Part shown: positions 1 to 8,332 of the stretch, piece after piece
How the letters are laid out: each line of letters begins with the position of its first letter
Position numbering within the stretch: the first letter of the stretch is position 1
Assembly: GCA_021776795.1 (NCBI GenBank)
Contig: JAJFFC010000017.1
Span: 185,287-249,286 of the forward strand
Reading direction: 5' to 3'
Source of the DNA: Planctomycetota bacterium
GTDB lineage: Bacteria > Planctomycetota > UBA1135
Length of the DNA: 64,000 bases
Notes under the pieces: generated by a model
Told to the model about the DNA's origin: nothing
The model's database searches: none
Seen by the model: only the letters and a program-made list of their open reading frames with translations
Translations under genes and position numbers: made by a program

Positions 1-2060
1 TCAATCGGCGTGCGCGCTTGGAGCAGGCCAAGTGGACTTTCTGGGAGTGCTGAAGACAAGAACACCGGCAAGCTGTCGTGATGTGCCGCAGTCGCCAATT
101 CTCGTTGCCACTCCACGAGGGACGAGGCTTCGCCCGTGCCGACGACCACGGCCACTGCAGGCTCCTCTGCGGCCCAGGCGAACAGGCGCAGAGCGCTGGC
201 GAAGGCTCGGGGCTGACGATCGACCATGGCCCCCATGGCCAGAAGCCCGCGCAGTGCTGCCTCGCGCCAGGACTCTTCGCCGGTGAAGGCGTGGAGCATG
301 AACAGCGACTCCAGCGCGACCGCATGCGGTGCCGGGGTGGCGCCATCCCAAGGCGATTGCAGACGGTGGAGCAGGCTGTCGTCTTGACCATCGGTATCCC
401 AAAAGATGCCGCTCTCGGCATCGGCAAAGTCTTGCAGCATGCGCGCCGCAACCTTTTCCGCCAAGTCCAGCCACTGCGGGTCACCGGTCGCCATGAACAA
501 CTCCAACAAACCGCGGCTGAAATAGGCGAGGTCCTCCAAGACCGCCCGGTGGGCGGTGCGACCTTGACGTGTACTGCGCAACCAGCTGCCATCGTCTTGT
601 TGCAGCGTGGCTTCTAAGAAACGCGCCGCCGCAGCGGCCGCTTCGATGTACCGAGGTTCCTGCAACATCCAGCCTGCGCGCGCGAGTGCACCAATCGCCA
701 AGCCATTCCAGGACAGCAAAATCTTGTCATCGGAATGAGGCGCGATGCGTTGCAAGCGATTTCCATACAAGGCTTTGCGCACGTCTTCTGCGCGTTGCAA
801 AGCACTTGTGGCATCGTCCTTAAGCCCAGCCGCTTGGGCCGCTTCTGCAGGTGGCATTGCGGCGAACAAGGCAGACTTGCCATGCTCAAAGTTGCCTTCC
901 GCGGTCACGCCATACAAAGCTGCGGCAAAGGCCCCGTTCTCTTCGCCAAGAACTTCCTTCAGTTCCTTTGGCGTCCACACGAAAAAGGTCCCTTCTTCAC
1001 CCTCGGAATCGGCATCGGTAGAACTCCAGAACGCACCGCCGGGATCTTGCCGTTCCCGCAGTAAATAGTCGGCAATCTCGCGTGCAATCTTTTCGAAAGC
1101 GGAATCTCCGCTCAGCCGCCAACCCTCGAGGTAAGCGGGCAACAAGGTGCCCTGGTCGTAGAGCATTTTCTCGAAGTGGGGGATGTGCCATTGCGCATCG
1201 ACGGAGTAGCGTGAGAAGCCGCCGGCCAAGCGGTCATACATGCCACCCGCCGCCATCTTTTTGAGTGTGTGGGTGACCATGGTCAGTGCTTCTTGACCCT
1301 CGGCACTTTGCGGCTGACGTGCGGCGACGGCGAGCAAGAAACGCAGGTCATCGGCACGCGGGAATTTCGGCGCAGGGCCAAAGCCGCCATCTTGGGCGTC
1401 GTACTCCGCGGCGAAGGATTTGCTCCAGCTGCGCTCGCGCTTGGCCACGGCTTCCGCGTCGGGCACGGTCATCTCGCCCTCGAGCTTGGGAAAGGTCACC
1501 GTGAGCGAACCACTCAAAGACTTGGCCGACTCCTCAATTTCTTCGCGCCGGGTCTCCCAGGCCTGCTCAATGCTGGTCAACAAATCAGCAAAACCTGGCC
1601 GTCCATAACGGCTCTCAGGAGGGAAGTAAGTGCCCCCATAGAAGGGTAAAAGCTCAGGAGTGAGCCACACTGACATCGGCCAACCGCCCTGGCCGGTCAT
1701 CTGCTGAACGGCCTTCATATAGAGGTCATCCAAATCCGGGCGTTCCTCGCGATCCACCTTGATGGAGATGAAGTGCTCATTCAAGATCGCCGCGATTCCC
1801 TCATTTTCGAAGGATTCCCGCTCCATCACGTGGCACCAGTGGCAGGCGGAGTAACCGATGCTCAAAAAGATCGGTTTGTCCTCTTTTTTGGCCTTCTCCA
1901 GGGCTTCTTCACCCCATGGATACCAGTCCACAGGGTTGTGCGCATGCGAGAGCAAATAGGGGCTGGTTTCCCCGGCTAAATGGTTGCGAGCTTCGACGGG
2001 TTCCTGGGTCGGGGGCATGGGTGTAAGCGTAATGAGGAGGAGAAGCGAGGAAATAGCCAT
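1..2060 (-). CDS. YyaL/SSP411-type thioredoxin-domain protein (DUF255), C-terminus outside window
   Basis: Read on the minus strand from ATG at 2060; the frame is still open at base 1, so the gene is cut by the window edge after about 686 residues, which is close to the usual family length. Residues 1-15 are hydrophobic ([14 protein letters not shown]) and look like a signal peptide, so this member is probably exported. The mature N-terminus has the family opening [20 protein letters not shown], then CHWC at residues 73-76 in a thioredoxin-like domain, then [10 protein letters not shown] and [13 protein letters not shown]. The rest matches the alpha/alpha-barrel, N-acylglucosamine-2-epimerase-like part ([24 protein letters not shown]). 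Members are thought to be redox or sugar-related proteins, but the substrate is not known. A GAGGG sits about 11 bases before the start. Confidence 0.9.
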   Translation of the reverse strand, partial: MAISSLLLLITLTPMPPTQEPVEARNHLAGETSPYLLSHAHNPVDWYPWGEEALEKAKKEDKPIFLSIGYSACHWCHVMERESFENEGIAAILNEHFISIKVDREERPDLDDLYMKAVQQMTGQGGWPMSVWLTPELLPFYGGTYFPPESRYGRPGFADLLTSIEQAWETRREEIEESAKSLSGSLTVTFPKLEGEMTVPDAEAVAKRERSWSKSFAAEYDAQDGGFGPAPKFPRADDLRFLLAVAARQPQSAEGQEALTMVTHTLKKMAAGGMYDRLAGGFSRYSVDAQWHIPHFEKMLYDQGTLLPAYLEGWRLSGDSAFEKIAREIADYLLRERQDPGGAFWSSTDADSEGEEGTFFVWTPKELKEVLGEENGAFAAALYGVTAEGNFEHGKSALFAAMPPAEAAQAAGLKDDATSALQRAEDVRKALYGNRLQRIAPHSDDKILLSWNGLAIGALARAGWMLQEPRYIEAAAAAARFLEATLQQDDGSWLRSTRQGRTAHRAVLEDLAYFSRGLLELFMATGDPQWLDLAEKVAARMLQDFADAESGIFWDTDGQDDSLLHRLQSPWDGATPAPHAVALESLFMLHAFTGEESWREAALRGLLAMGAMVDRQPRAFASALRLFAWAAEEPAVAVVVGTGEASSLVEWQRELATAAHHDSLPVFLSSALPESPLGLLQARTPI

Positions 2061-2161
2061 GAGAAGGCCCTCAGGTGGCGGAGAAGGCTGTGGCGAGGTG
2101 GCCACAGGAAGGGGATTCGGCCCTTGTCAATTAGGACGAAATCAGGGACACTATAAGCAAC

Positions 2162-4297
2162 ATGGGCTGGTTCCAACGCCTTTTGGGAGCGGACAGCCAA
2201 GACGGCCAAAGCCGCGGCGATCGCTCCCCGAATCAAGCCCGAGTCTCTGCTGAGGAATTAGCAGAGGAACTTCGGGCTCTTAAATCAGAAATCACCTTGC
2301 TCCGAGAGACCATCGGTGGCGAGGGAAGTACAGCTGTCCGGGGTTCAACCGGCGAAGGCTCTTCTTCCACTCGTCGTCGGCGCTCTCGTGGGGGCAGGGG
2401 CGGTCGTCGTCACGATGGTGACGAGACTATTACGCGCCAGGGCGACTCAGGTCGTCCACGCCGAGAAGACGAAACACCGCGCCGGCGTAAGCCGCGACCG
2501 GTGCCAGATGACGCACCGACCGGATTGCTGGTCGACTACCTCAAGGGCCAAGGCATTTTGGTTTATGAGGGGCAAGATGATCTCAACGGCAACGAAGCTT
2601 TTGAGCATCTCGCGCGTCACCTTGGCACGCACTTCAACGTGCTCGCGAACTTTTACGAAAAGGTCAAGCGTTGCGTCGCGACAGGCCGCGGCCAACGCAT
2701 CGACATCGATGGCTTCACGCCCGCCGAGCGTTCGGCTGCCGTGCAGTTTGGCACGCTGTTGCATCGCCACGGCATGCTCAAAGATTTTTATTACCACCGC
2801 TCGCCAAAGAAGCAGCTGCGCGTGATTCCGACCAAAGATGGTCAGGTCGGCCAGTTCCTGACTGGCGGTTGGCTAGAAATTTATGTGTCGAGCATGTTGT
2901 CGCGCCGGCTGCGTGCAGCGGTCAACCCGGCCAAGTATCAGCTTCTCTACAACGTCAAGGGTGCCCTGCCCGATGGTCGCGAGTTCGAAGCCGATGTCAT
3001 GGCCGCCGTCGATGGCCGTCTGTTTTGGCTCGAATGCAAGACCGGGCATTGGCAGGACTACTCCGCCCGCTTCCGTGGCTTGGTGCCGATTTTCGGCGTC
3101 GACCGCACCAGCGGAGCTTTGCTGCTGATCAAGTCACCCGATGGGCCAACCCGCAAGCGCGCCACGGACATGCTCAACATGTCTTTGCTTGCGCTAGATG
3201 ATGTCGATGCCTTCATCAGCCAGTTCTTGGGCATTAGCCCGAGTGAAGCGCGGCAGCAAGACCGCGAAGCCGGCGATGATCACGCGGCTTCTGGTGCAGG
3301 CATGCACGACCATGACGATGTCCTGCCCTTAGGCATGATCCCCGCCCTGAGCGACGAAGAAATCCCACTCGAAGATGCGGCGCCCGCACGCAAACTGGGT
3401 CGCGTGCCTCTCGATGATAACGGCAACCCGGTTGCCGAAGAGGCTGAAGCTGCGCCACGCCGCCGCCGTCGTCGTCGTCGTGGAGGTCGAGGCCGAGGTG
3501 GTCGCAGTGCTGCTGCAGCTGATGCGGAAACGCCGAAGGAAGAAGCTACCGAAACTGGGGGCCCCAGGGCTGCCAAGGGCGCATTGAATGAGCCGGTCCC
3601 GATGTCGCCATTGGAAGATGGTGCGCACGAGGCGAAAGCGGAAGATGATTCCGCCGAGGCCAAGTCCACCCCGGCAGGCCAAGACGCCGAAGCCAGCGAA
3701 GAGGGAGCCCCTCGCCGCCGTCGTCGTCGTCGCCGGACTTCTTCACCCTTCTCCGAGAACGAAGGCACAGAAGAATCCGCAAGCTCCGAAGGCAAGGCAG
3801 AGGCCTCCGCTGGAGAAGCACCGGCCGAAGCCAAGCCCGTACCGACTCAGGCGAAGTCTTCCGTGTCTCCAGATTTAGCTGCCATGATGGCGCCGACTCC
3901 GGGTGCGGCAAAGGAAGAGGAAGCTCCTGCAAAGCCCAAGCGCAAGCGCGCAGCCAAGCCCAAGGCCGAAGCCAAGGAGCCAGTGGCAGAATCTGCACCC
4001 GCAGAACCGAAGCCGAAGAGGGAACCAAGGCCAGAGCCGAAAGCCGCAGAGAAGCCCAAAGAGGACCCGTTGTTGGCCAGCATGGTCGCCTCGGTGCCTT
4101 CGAGTGCTGAAGAGGCTGCGCAAAAACTAGCCGCGACGGCCAAGCCACCGCGCAAGCGCACTACCACGAAGAAGGCCGATGCCACGAAGGAAGAATCTGC
4201 CCCTCGCAAAGAGGTCACGATTGCTCCCGACCTGGCCTCGATGATGGCTGGCGGCAAGACAGCAGAAGCCAACAAAGAAAACACCGACGACGCTTAA
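2162..4297 (+). CDS. PD-(D/E)XK (Card1/DUF1887-like) nuclease-domain protein with Arg-rich disordered tail
   Basis: 711 residues. Residues 27-55 form a short Leu/Glu-rich coiled coil. Residues about 121-360 form a globular domain with E274, D278, E291 and K293 in the order D-x(12)-E-C-K (FWLECKTG), the signature of PD-(D/E)XK nucleases and closest by eye to the nuclease half of Card1/DUF1887 proteins. No CARF domain is visible. The remaining half is low complexity: Arg blocks at 71-83, 433-448 and 518-525, acidic and Ala/Lys/Pro stretches between them, and three copies of a DLAxMMA-like motif at about 566, 635 and 687. This layout resembles the RNA-binding scaffolds of RNase E, but the link is inference. 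The last seven codons and the stop lie inside a 58-bp repeat that is also a terminator. Divergent from the YyaL-like gene. No CRISPR genes are nearby. Confidence 0.75.
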   Translation: MGWFQRLLGADSQDGQSRGDRSPNQARVSAEELAEELRALKSEITLLRETIGGEGSTAVRGSTGEGSSSTRRRRSRGGRGGRRHDGDETITRQGDSGRPRREDETPRRRKPRPVPDDAPTGLLVDYLKGQGILVYEGQDDLNGNEAFEHLARHLGTHFNVLANFYEKVKRCVATGRGQRIDIDGFTPAERSAAVQFGTLLHRHGMLKDFYYHRSPKKQLRVIPTKDGQVGQFLTGGWLEIYVSSMLSRRLRAAVNPAKYQLLYNVKGALPDGREFEADVMAAVDGRLFWLECKTGHWQDYSARFRGLVPIFGVDRTSGALLLIKSPDGPTRKRATDMLNMSLLALDDVDAFISQFLGISPSEARQQDREAGDDHAASGAGMHDHDDVLPLGMIPALSDEEIPLEDAAPARKLGRVPLDDNGNPVAEEAEAAPRRRRRRRRGGRGRGGRSAAAADAETPKEEATETGGPRAAKGALNEPVPMSPLEDGAHEAKAEDDSAEAKSTPAGQDAEASEEGAPRRRRRRRRTSSPFSENEGTEESASSEGKAEASAGEAPAEAKPVPTQAKSSVSPDLAAMMAPTPGAAKEEEAPAKPKRKRAAKPKAEAKEPVAESAPAEPKPKREPRPEPKAAEKPKEDPLLASMVASVPSSAEEAAQKLAATAKPPRKRTTTKKADATKEESAPRKEVTIAPDLASMMAGGKTAEANKENTDDA

Positions 4298-4331
4298 GCG
4301 TCGTCGGTGTTTCTGAGGTGGTGGTCAGAGC
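4274..4331. repeat. 58-bp direct repeat, distal copy (putative attachment site)
   Basis: These 58 bases are identical to 5540-5597 (offset 1,266). The shared block holds the end of the 711-residue gene, a 34-bp perfect palindrome, and 13 bases equal to the 3' end of tRNA-Phe including CCA. The match stops at 4332 (t versus c at 5598). A displaced copy of a tRNA 3' end on the far side of an insertion is the usual footprint of site-specific integration at a tRNA gene. Confidence 0.85.
4279..4312. terminator. 34-bp perfect palindrome acting as bidirectional terminator
   Basis: Arms AAACACCGACGACGC and its exact complement flank TTAA. On the plus strand it overlaps the stop codon of the nuclease-like gene and is followed by TTTCTG. 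On the minus strand it lies 20 bases past the stop of the 370-residue gene and is followed by TTTTCTTTG. It can therefore end transcription arriving from both sides. An identical copy is at 5545-5578. Confidence 0.75.
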
Positions 4332-4332
4332 T

Positions 4333-5445
4333 CTATGCCCGCTTCCGACTCAACAACCTTGGGAAGGAAGGCATGGTCATCAACATCAGATTTTCTGGGC
4401 GTTCGCCATATTTGACCTTGGAGCGGATGATGTTCCCGGTCCCCCCAAAGTTATCTTTTAGACCCTCTAGAGCAGTTAGAAGTTCTTCAATCTTCTCCTC
4501 GCTGACGCCGCCAACATTAATTTGGCAGGTGTAGGTCGTACCAATGGTTCCAAAGCCGCCGCCCGCAACCCTTCCGTGAATCGGCTTAATGCTAATTTGA
4601 ACGGTATTGCCGCCAGAAATTGCAATCGGGGCAATCAGTGCTTTGAGTCCGTTGGGGCCGGTGCCTTGTTCCTCGGCAGAGTAAGTAACTCGCCTTGCAC
4701 TAGCCAATAGGCTCTTCCGCGCTTCTTTGGCATCTTCCTCTAGCCGGCGTACACGAGCGGTGGGAGGGAAAAGAAGATCAGTTTCTCTTAGGAACTCAGT
4801 CAGGGCTCGGGGAGCATTCATTTTGTCCCCTAGGTAATGGACGTCAAAATGCCCTTTGGCGATACCACTACTCACGTTAACCGTGAAATCATCGAGGGTA
4901 ATGTCCCTGTCAGAAATGAGTTCGGCAAAATCACGGATTAGGTGAAGGCGGTCAATCGTGTGGAAAGAATCCGAAACACTTCCAGCCAAGTCCGAGTTGT
5001 TTAGGAAATCTAGATTGTTGTCTCGTTGATTCGATGTGTCCGCAATGCGGCTAATTTGCTCGAGCATGAGCTCTTGGCAATCGACATCGTAGGCAAAGAC
5101 GAGAGGATTGGTCTTAGCCTCTTGGACCAGAAAGTTACGAACCCAAGGCCGAATCTCTCCTGCATAGGGATTCATGAAAATGTGCACAGGCACTTTGTAG
5201 TTGCCGGAGGCGCACTGCAGCAAAAGTTTGGATGCCCTTTCCGTGAAGCCGGAGCCAATGGCAGCAAAGACGCTTCCCCCAGAATGCCAGCAAATGGGTT
5301 TTTTGACTGCCTGGCTAAAAACGCCACTTAACTTGGGTTGCACGACATATGTCGCGGCCTCGCAATCGAGCTTTCCAAGCTCTGAATTTAAATCATCCCG
5401 TAAGGCACTCTCCAGTGCGGGATCGATGACAAGCATATGCTTCAT
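4333..5445 (-). CDS. Unrecognised 370-aa protein carried by the tRNA-Phe island
   Basis: Start ATG at 5445 is preceded by GAGGAG at a good distance. The stop codon is two bases from the distal 58-bp repeat, so the gene fills the inserted segment almost completely. I do not recognise the family. Visible features: no signal peptide or membrane segment; a mixed alpha/beta N-terminal half; a charged helical stretch near residues 235-250 (RVRRLEEDAKEARKSLL); and a Gly-rich, beta-rich C-terminal third (GRVAGGGFGTIGTTYTCQ) ending in a basic SRKRA. Base composition is visibly lower in GC than the genes on either side, and Ile/Asn/Lys codons are commoner. This supports recent transfer. No integrase or nuclease motif was found. 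A single-gene cargo, such as a defence or addiction factor, is possible but unproven. Confidence 0.8.
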   Translation of the reverse strand: MKHMLVIDPALESALRDDLNSELGKLDCEAATYVVQPKLSGVFSQAVKKPICWHSGGSVFAAIGSGFTERASKLLLQCASGNYKVPVHIFMNPYAGEIRPWVRNFLVQEAKTNPLVFAYDVDCQELMLEQISRIADTSNQRDNNLDFLNNSDLAGSVSDSFHTIDRLHLIRDFAELISDRDITLDDFTVNVSSGIAKGHFDVHYLGDKMNAPRALTEFLRETDLLFPPTARVRRLEEDAKEARKSLLASARRVTYSAEEQGTGPNGLKALIAPIAISGGNTVQISIKPIHGRVAGGGFGTIGTTYTCQINVGGVSEEKIEELLTALEGLKDNFGGTGNIIRSKVKYGERPENLMLMTMPSFPRLLSRKRA

Positions 5446-5539
5446 TAAAAACTCCTCACGCCATAGACGTGGATTGTGGTGAATGGCTGGAAAATCCCAG
5501 CAAATCGTCTAGGGGGGAGCTTGCCGTTGGTAACGCCAA

Positions 5540-5597
5540 AAAGAAAACACCGACGACGCTTAAGCGTCGTCGGTGTTTCTGAGGTGGTGGTCAGAGC
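5540..5597. repeat. 58-bp direct repeat, tRNA-proximal copy (putative attachment site)
   Basis: Identical to 4274-4331. Bases 5585-5597 of this copy are the last 13 nucleotides of the intact tRNA-Phe gene; the rest is the terminator palindrome (5545-5578) downstream of the tRNA on the minus strand. Because the tRNA is complete here, this copy is the one that reconstitutes the functional gene. Confidence 0.85.
5545..5578 (-). terminator. tRNA-Phe terminator (second copy of the palindrome)
   Basis: Same 34-bp palindrome as 4279-4312, placed just after the CCA end of tRNA-Phe on the minus strand and followed by TTTTCTTTTT. This is a convincing intrinsic terminator for the tRNA transcript, and probably the ancestral position of the element. 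Confidence 0.8.
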
Positions 5598-5660
5598 CGG
5601 ATTTGAACCGGCGACACACGGATTTTCAATCCGTTGCTCTACCAACTGAGCTATCCGACC
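5585..5660 (-). tRNA. tRNA-Phe (GAA)
   Basis: 76 nucleotides on the minus strand with CCA encoded. Acceptor arm GGTCGGA pairs with TCTGACC (one G-T pair). The D arm is AGCTCAGTTGGTAGAGC. The anticodon stem is ACGGA/TCCGT with loop TTGAAAA, giving anticodon GAA. The T arm is GCCGG-TTCAAAT-CCGGC. It lies downstream of ribF on the same strand, about 57 bases past its stop, and its 3' end is the apparent integration site of the neighbouring island. Confidence 0.97.
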
Positions 5661-5717
5661 TCGGGCGAAAGAATACCCTGTCGCCCACGTCCGCGCTAGC
5701 ACTTATCGGCACGAGAT

Positions 5718-6734
5718 TTAGGCGAATAACTCTTCCGGACGGCTGCCTTCAATCGGCAGGAAATGCCCGGGAATCCGCCATTGCTCCGGGGCAGCGAGGC
5801 AAATTTGACGCGCAGCCTCGACGTCCTGGCGAATCTGCGCAATCAGAGCAGCCTGATCGGGGTAGCGCTGTTCACCGCGGATTTGCTGCAAAAAGAACAC
5901 CTCGATGGTGTCGCCGTAGAGGTCGCCGTCGAAATCGAGGAGGTGAACTTCTACCGCATGACCAGCATCGGCAAAGGTGGGTCGCTCGCCGATGTTGATG
6001 ACCGCCGGCACCAGAGCGTTGGCTTCGGCAGGGGCATCAGGGCGGCAGGCGAAGGCGGCATAGACGCCAGCTGGCGGGTGCAGCTCGTGCAGCAGATCCA
6101 AATTCGCCGTGGGGAACCCCAAACCGCGGCCGCGGCCGTCGCCCGGAACCACCTTGCCCAACAAGCTCACTGGGCGACCGAGCATGCGCGCGCCGCGCGA
6201 CAGGTCACCAAGGCTCACCGCCTCGCGAATCACCGTGCTGGAAACAGCGCGCCCATTCAGGCGCAGCGCCGGGACCTCGGTAATGTCGAAGCCTAAACGC
6301 TTCGAGAGTGGCGCCAAGCTTTCGGGATTGCCGCCGCGATCCTTGCCGAATTTGGAATCGAAACCAAACACTAACTCGCGCAGGCCGAGGCCATCGAGCA
6401 AAAGCTGCATGGTGAATTCTTCCGCGCTGAGTTTGCGTAGTTCCTCGCTGAACTGCAACACCAATGTGGCACCGATGCCGGCACGCTGAAACAACAGTAA
6501 GCGGTGCTCCAAGCTGGTGATGGTTGGCGGCGCTTGCCCCAGCAACACGCGCTTGGGGTGGCCGGCGAAAGTCACCATCACCGGCATCAAGCCACGACTC
6601 TCCGCCCGCTTCACCACTTCGCGCAAGACGTGAAAGTGGCCGAGATGTACGCCATCGAAAACGCCCACGGTGGCGACGGCGCCTTGCTGAGCGAAAGGGG
6701 CCGGGAGCTCCCGGCGACCATCCAAAACGAGCAT
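5718..6734 (-). CDS. ribF: Bifunctional riboflavin kinase / FAD synthetase
   Basis: 338 residues, the usual RibF length. The N-terminal FAD synthetase (nucleotidyltransferase) domain shows GVFDGVHLGH at residues 24-33. The C-terminal riboflavin kinase domain shows the GRGLGFPTANL motif followed by PPAGVYAAF. It converts riboflavin to FMN and then FAD in the cytoplasm. Its start is two bases past the stop of def on the same strand, so the two are probably co-transcribed, with tRNA-Phe further downstream. The start ATG (MLVLDGRRELP) is at 6734. Confidence 0.96.
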   Translation of the reverse strand: MLVLDGRRELPAPFAQQGAVATVGVFDGVHLGHFHVLREVVKRAESRGLMPVMVTFAGHPKRVLLGQAPPTITSLEHRLLLFQRAGIGATLVLQFSEELRKLSAEEFTMQLLLDGLGLRELVFGFDSKFGKDRGGNPESLAPLSKRLGFDITEVPALRLNGRAVSSTVIREAVSLGDLSRGARMLGRPVSLLGKVVPGDGRGRGLGFPTANLDLLHELHPPAGVYAAFACRPDAPAEANALVPAVINIGERPTFADAGHAVEVHLLDFDGDLYGDTIEVFFLQQIRGEQRYPDQAALIAQIRQDVEAARQICLAAPEQWRIPGHFLPIEGSRPEELFA

Positions 6735-6736
6735 GT

Positions 6737-7261
6737 TTAAGACGCGTCTTGCGTTTCGCGGTAGTGCTCCACCATGTCTTGCAACTGCCCCTTCGCTTGG
6801 GATTTGCTGACAGGGCTCATGCGATCGATGAACAAGATGCCTTCGAGGTGGTCAAACTCGTGAAGGAAGATGCGCGCATCCCAGTCTTCGAGCTCCAGCT
6901 CCATCGGCTCGCCGTGGAGGTCCTGCGCCGTCACCTTAACCTTTATCGGTCGCGTGACCTGGCCGCGGATGTCGGGGAAGGACAGGCAGCCCTCTTCACC
7001 GGGTTCCTGTTCGCGCGACTTGAACACGAGCTTGGGATTGCACAACACATGCTCTTGCTCCTTCTCCGCAGCCTTGCCCGAAGCGTTGTACACCAATAGG
7101 CGTAAGTTCACACCCACTTGAGGTGCGGCGAGGCCCACACCGCCTGTGCGGTACATGGCCTCAAACATGTCACGCGCGATCTGCTCCAGTGTCGCATCGA
7201 AGCTGGTCACCGGTGCGTTCTTGGCGCGTAGACGCGGGTCGGGGTAGAGAAGGATGTCCAT
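6737..7261 (-). CDS. def: Peptide deformylase
   Basis: 174 residues from ATG 7261 (MDILLYPDPRLR, the normal family opening); an in-frame TTG at 7276 would add five residues, but its purine-rich box is too close to serve as a ribosome binding site. All three deformylase motifs are present: GLAAPQ at 43-48, EEGCLS with metal ligand Cys92, and HEFDH with His134, Glu135 and His138. The enzyme removes the formyl group from the initiator methionine of nascent chains. It is followed directly by ribF. Confidence 0.96.
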   Translation of the reverse strand: MDILLYPDPRLRAKNAPVTSFDATLEQIARDMFEAMYRTGGVGLAAPQVGVNLRLLVYNASGKAAEKEQEHVLCNPKLVFKSREQEPGEEGCLSFPDIRGQVTRPIKVKVTAQDLHGEPMELELEDWDARIFLHEFDHLEGILFIDRMSPVSKSQAKGQLQDMVEHYRETQDAS

Positions 7262-7296
7262 GTCGGCTTCCGTCAATCCCCTAGAATACCAGCAAC

Positions 7297-7932
7297 ATGA
7301 ATTTGAAAAAGCATCTGGACCGCGCCGCCCAAGCTCTCGAGCGTGGGCAACCCGATTTCGCCATCGAGCTGTGCGACCAGGTGATGGAATTCGCCCCGGG
7401 CGAGCAACGTGCTGCCGAGCTCCTAACCGAGGCCGCCTTGGCCGGCCAAGATGGAAAGGGTGGCTTTCTGAAGAAGATGGGTGCTGGCCCCGCAGGCCTC
7501 GCCGCCCGCTTCTCCAAGCTCACACGTAATCCCGATGCCGAGGCGCGCCAGCTGCGTCGGGCCTTTCTGAAGAACCCCGCTGACTCAAGTAATGGTCTGG
7601 CTTGGGGCGATGCCCTCGAACGAGCGGGTTACGCCGGCGCCGCCCTGGGGGTGTTCTCCCGCCTTGCCGCCGTCTCCGGCGAGGCCGCCAAACGAGCCGG
7701 AGCTTTGGCTGCCGCCACTGGCGACGTCGATATGGCCATTGAGTTCCTCGGCCAAGCCTTGGCGCGAAATCCGCGCGACACCGAGGCCATGCGCGCCCGT
7801 AAAAACCTCGCTGCGGAACAGGCACTGCGTACCAAGAAGTACGACGACGACGGTGCCAGCGGTCTGGATTCCGAAGCCTTCCTACGTGCCGCTCGTGGAG
7901 AGGCAGACCCCAAACCCGAGGAAGGGACCTAG
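7297..7932 (+). CDS. TPR-like helical repeat protein
   Basis: 211 residues, soluble, Ala/Leu/Arg-rich and almost entirely helical. The first 50 residues form a TPR-like pair (ALERGQPDFAIELCDQVMEFAPGE is replaced by similar spacing at residues 140-165, GDVDMAIEFLGQALARNPRD). No signal peptide or catalytic motif. The end is polar and acidic (GEADPKPEEGT). It is divergent from def with only 35 bases between the starts. It is probably a scaffold or adaptor protein; a partner cannot be named from sequence. Confidence 0.8.
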   Translation: MNLKKHLDRAAQALERGQPDFAIELCDQVMEFAPGEQRAAELLTEAALAGQDGKGGFLKKMGAGPAGLAARFSKLTRNPDAEARQLRRAFLKNPADSSNGLAWGDALERAGYAGAALGVFSRLAAVSGEAAKRAGALAAATGDVDMAIEFLGQALARNPRDTEAMRARKNLAAEQALRTKKYDDDGASGLDSEAFLRAARGEADPKPEEGT

Positions 7933-7966
7933 AAGGGCTTTTTACCTCTAAATTGGCTCCTCAGGC

Positions 7967-7994
7967 TTGCGCCTACTCTCAGGGGCCGTACAAT
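7967..7994 (+). promoter_or_regulatory. Putative sigma-70 promoter of rpsT
   Basis: TTGCGC at 7967-7972 and TACAAT at 7989-7994 are separated by 16 bases. The -10 box ends 32 bases before the ATG of rpsT. This is a good match for a constitutive promoter in front of a ribosomal protein gene. Confidence 0.5.
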
Positions 7995-8026
7995 GTTCCG
8001 CCCGTTTTCGGGGCATCACACTCGCC

Positions 8027-8296
8027 ATGCCAAACACCCCGTCCGCCAAAGCGTCCCTCAAGAAGAGCCTCAAGCGCCGCGAGCGCAACCGTGGCCGCCG
8101 TTCCGCCATGCGCACCTGGATTCGTCGCACCATGGTTGCCGTCGAGGAAGGCAACCTGGAGAACGCCGAACAACACTTCGTCATGGCGACGAAGCTAATT
8201 GACAAAAATGTGAAGTGGAACCAGCTTCACCAGAACACGGCCGCGCGCAAGAAGTCGCATCTGGCCAAGGCTGTGAACACTTTGCGTTCCGCCTAG
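8027..8296 (+). CDS. rpsT: 30S ribosomal protein S20
   Basis: 89 residues, the family's normal length. Start ATG 8027 gives MPNTPSAKASLKKSLKRRER; an upstream in-frame ATG at 7967 is not used because it overlaps the promoter and adds non-homologous sequence. The protein is highly basic with the S20 pattern of Lys/Arg-rich helices and the end HQNTAARKKSHLAKAVNTL. It binds 16S rRNA in the small subunit body. A monocistronic unit with its own promoter and terminator. Confidence 0.95.
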   Translation: MPNTPSAKASLKKSLKRRERNRGRRSAMRTWIRRTMVAVEEGNLENAEQHFVMATKLIDKNVKWNQLHQNTAARKKSHLAKAVNTLRSA

Positions 8297-8305
8297 TTCC
8301 AAACT

Positions 8306-8325
8306 GCTCCGGTTTCCCCCGGAGC
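8306..8325. other. Small hairpin after rpsT
   Basis: GCTCCGG and CCGGAGC flank TTTCCC, 10 bases after the rpsT stop. It has no U-tract and is followed by a stronger terminator hairpin, so it may be a 3'-end stabilising structure. Confidence 0.4.
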
Positions 8326-8332
8326 CAAAGCT

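Noticed and set aside
3280..3834. Ala/Ser/Arg-rich minus-strand frame opposite the nuclease-like gene
   Set aside because: It is the complement of the Arg-rich low-complexity tail and carries no independent features.
4279..4312. 34-bp palindrome as an origin or phage operator
   Set aside because: Position after a stop codon and a U-rich tail on both strands fit a terminator better; no iterons or AT-rich unwinding region nearby.
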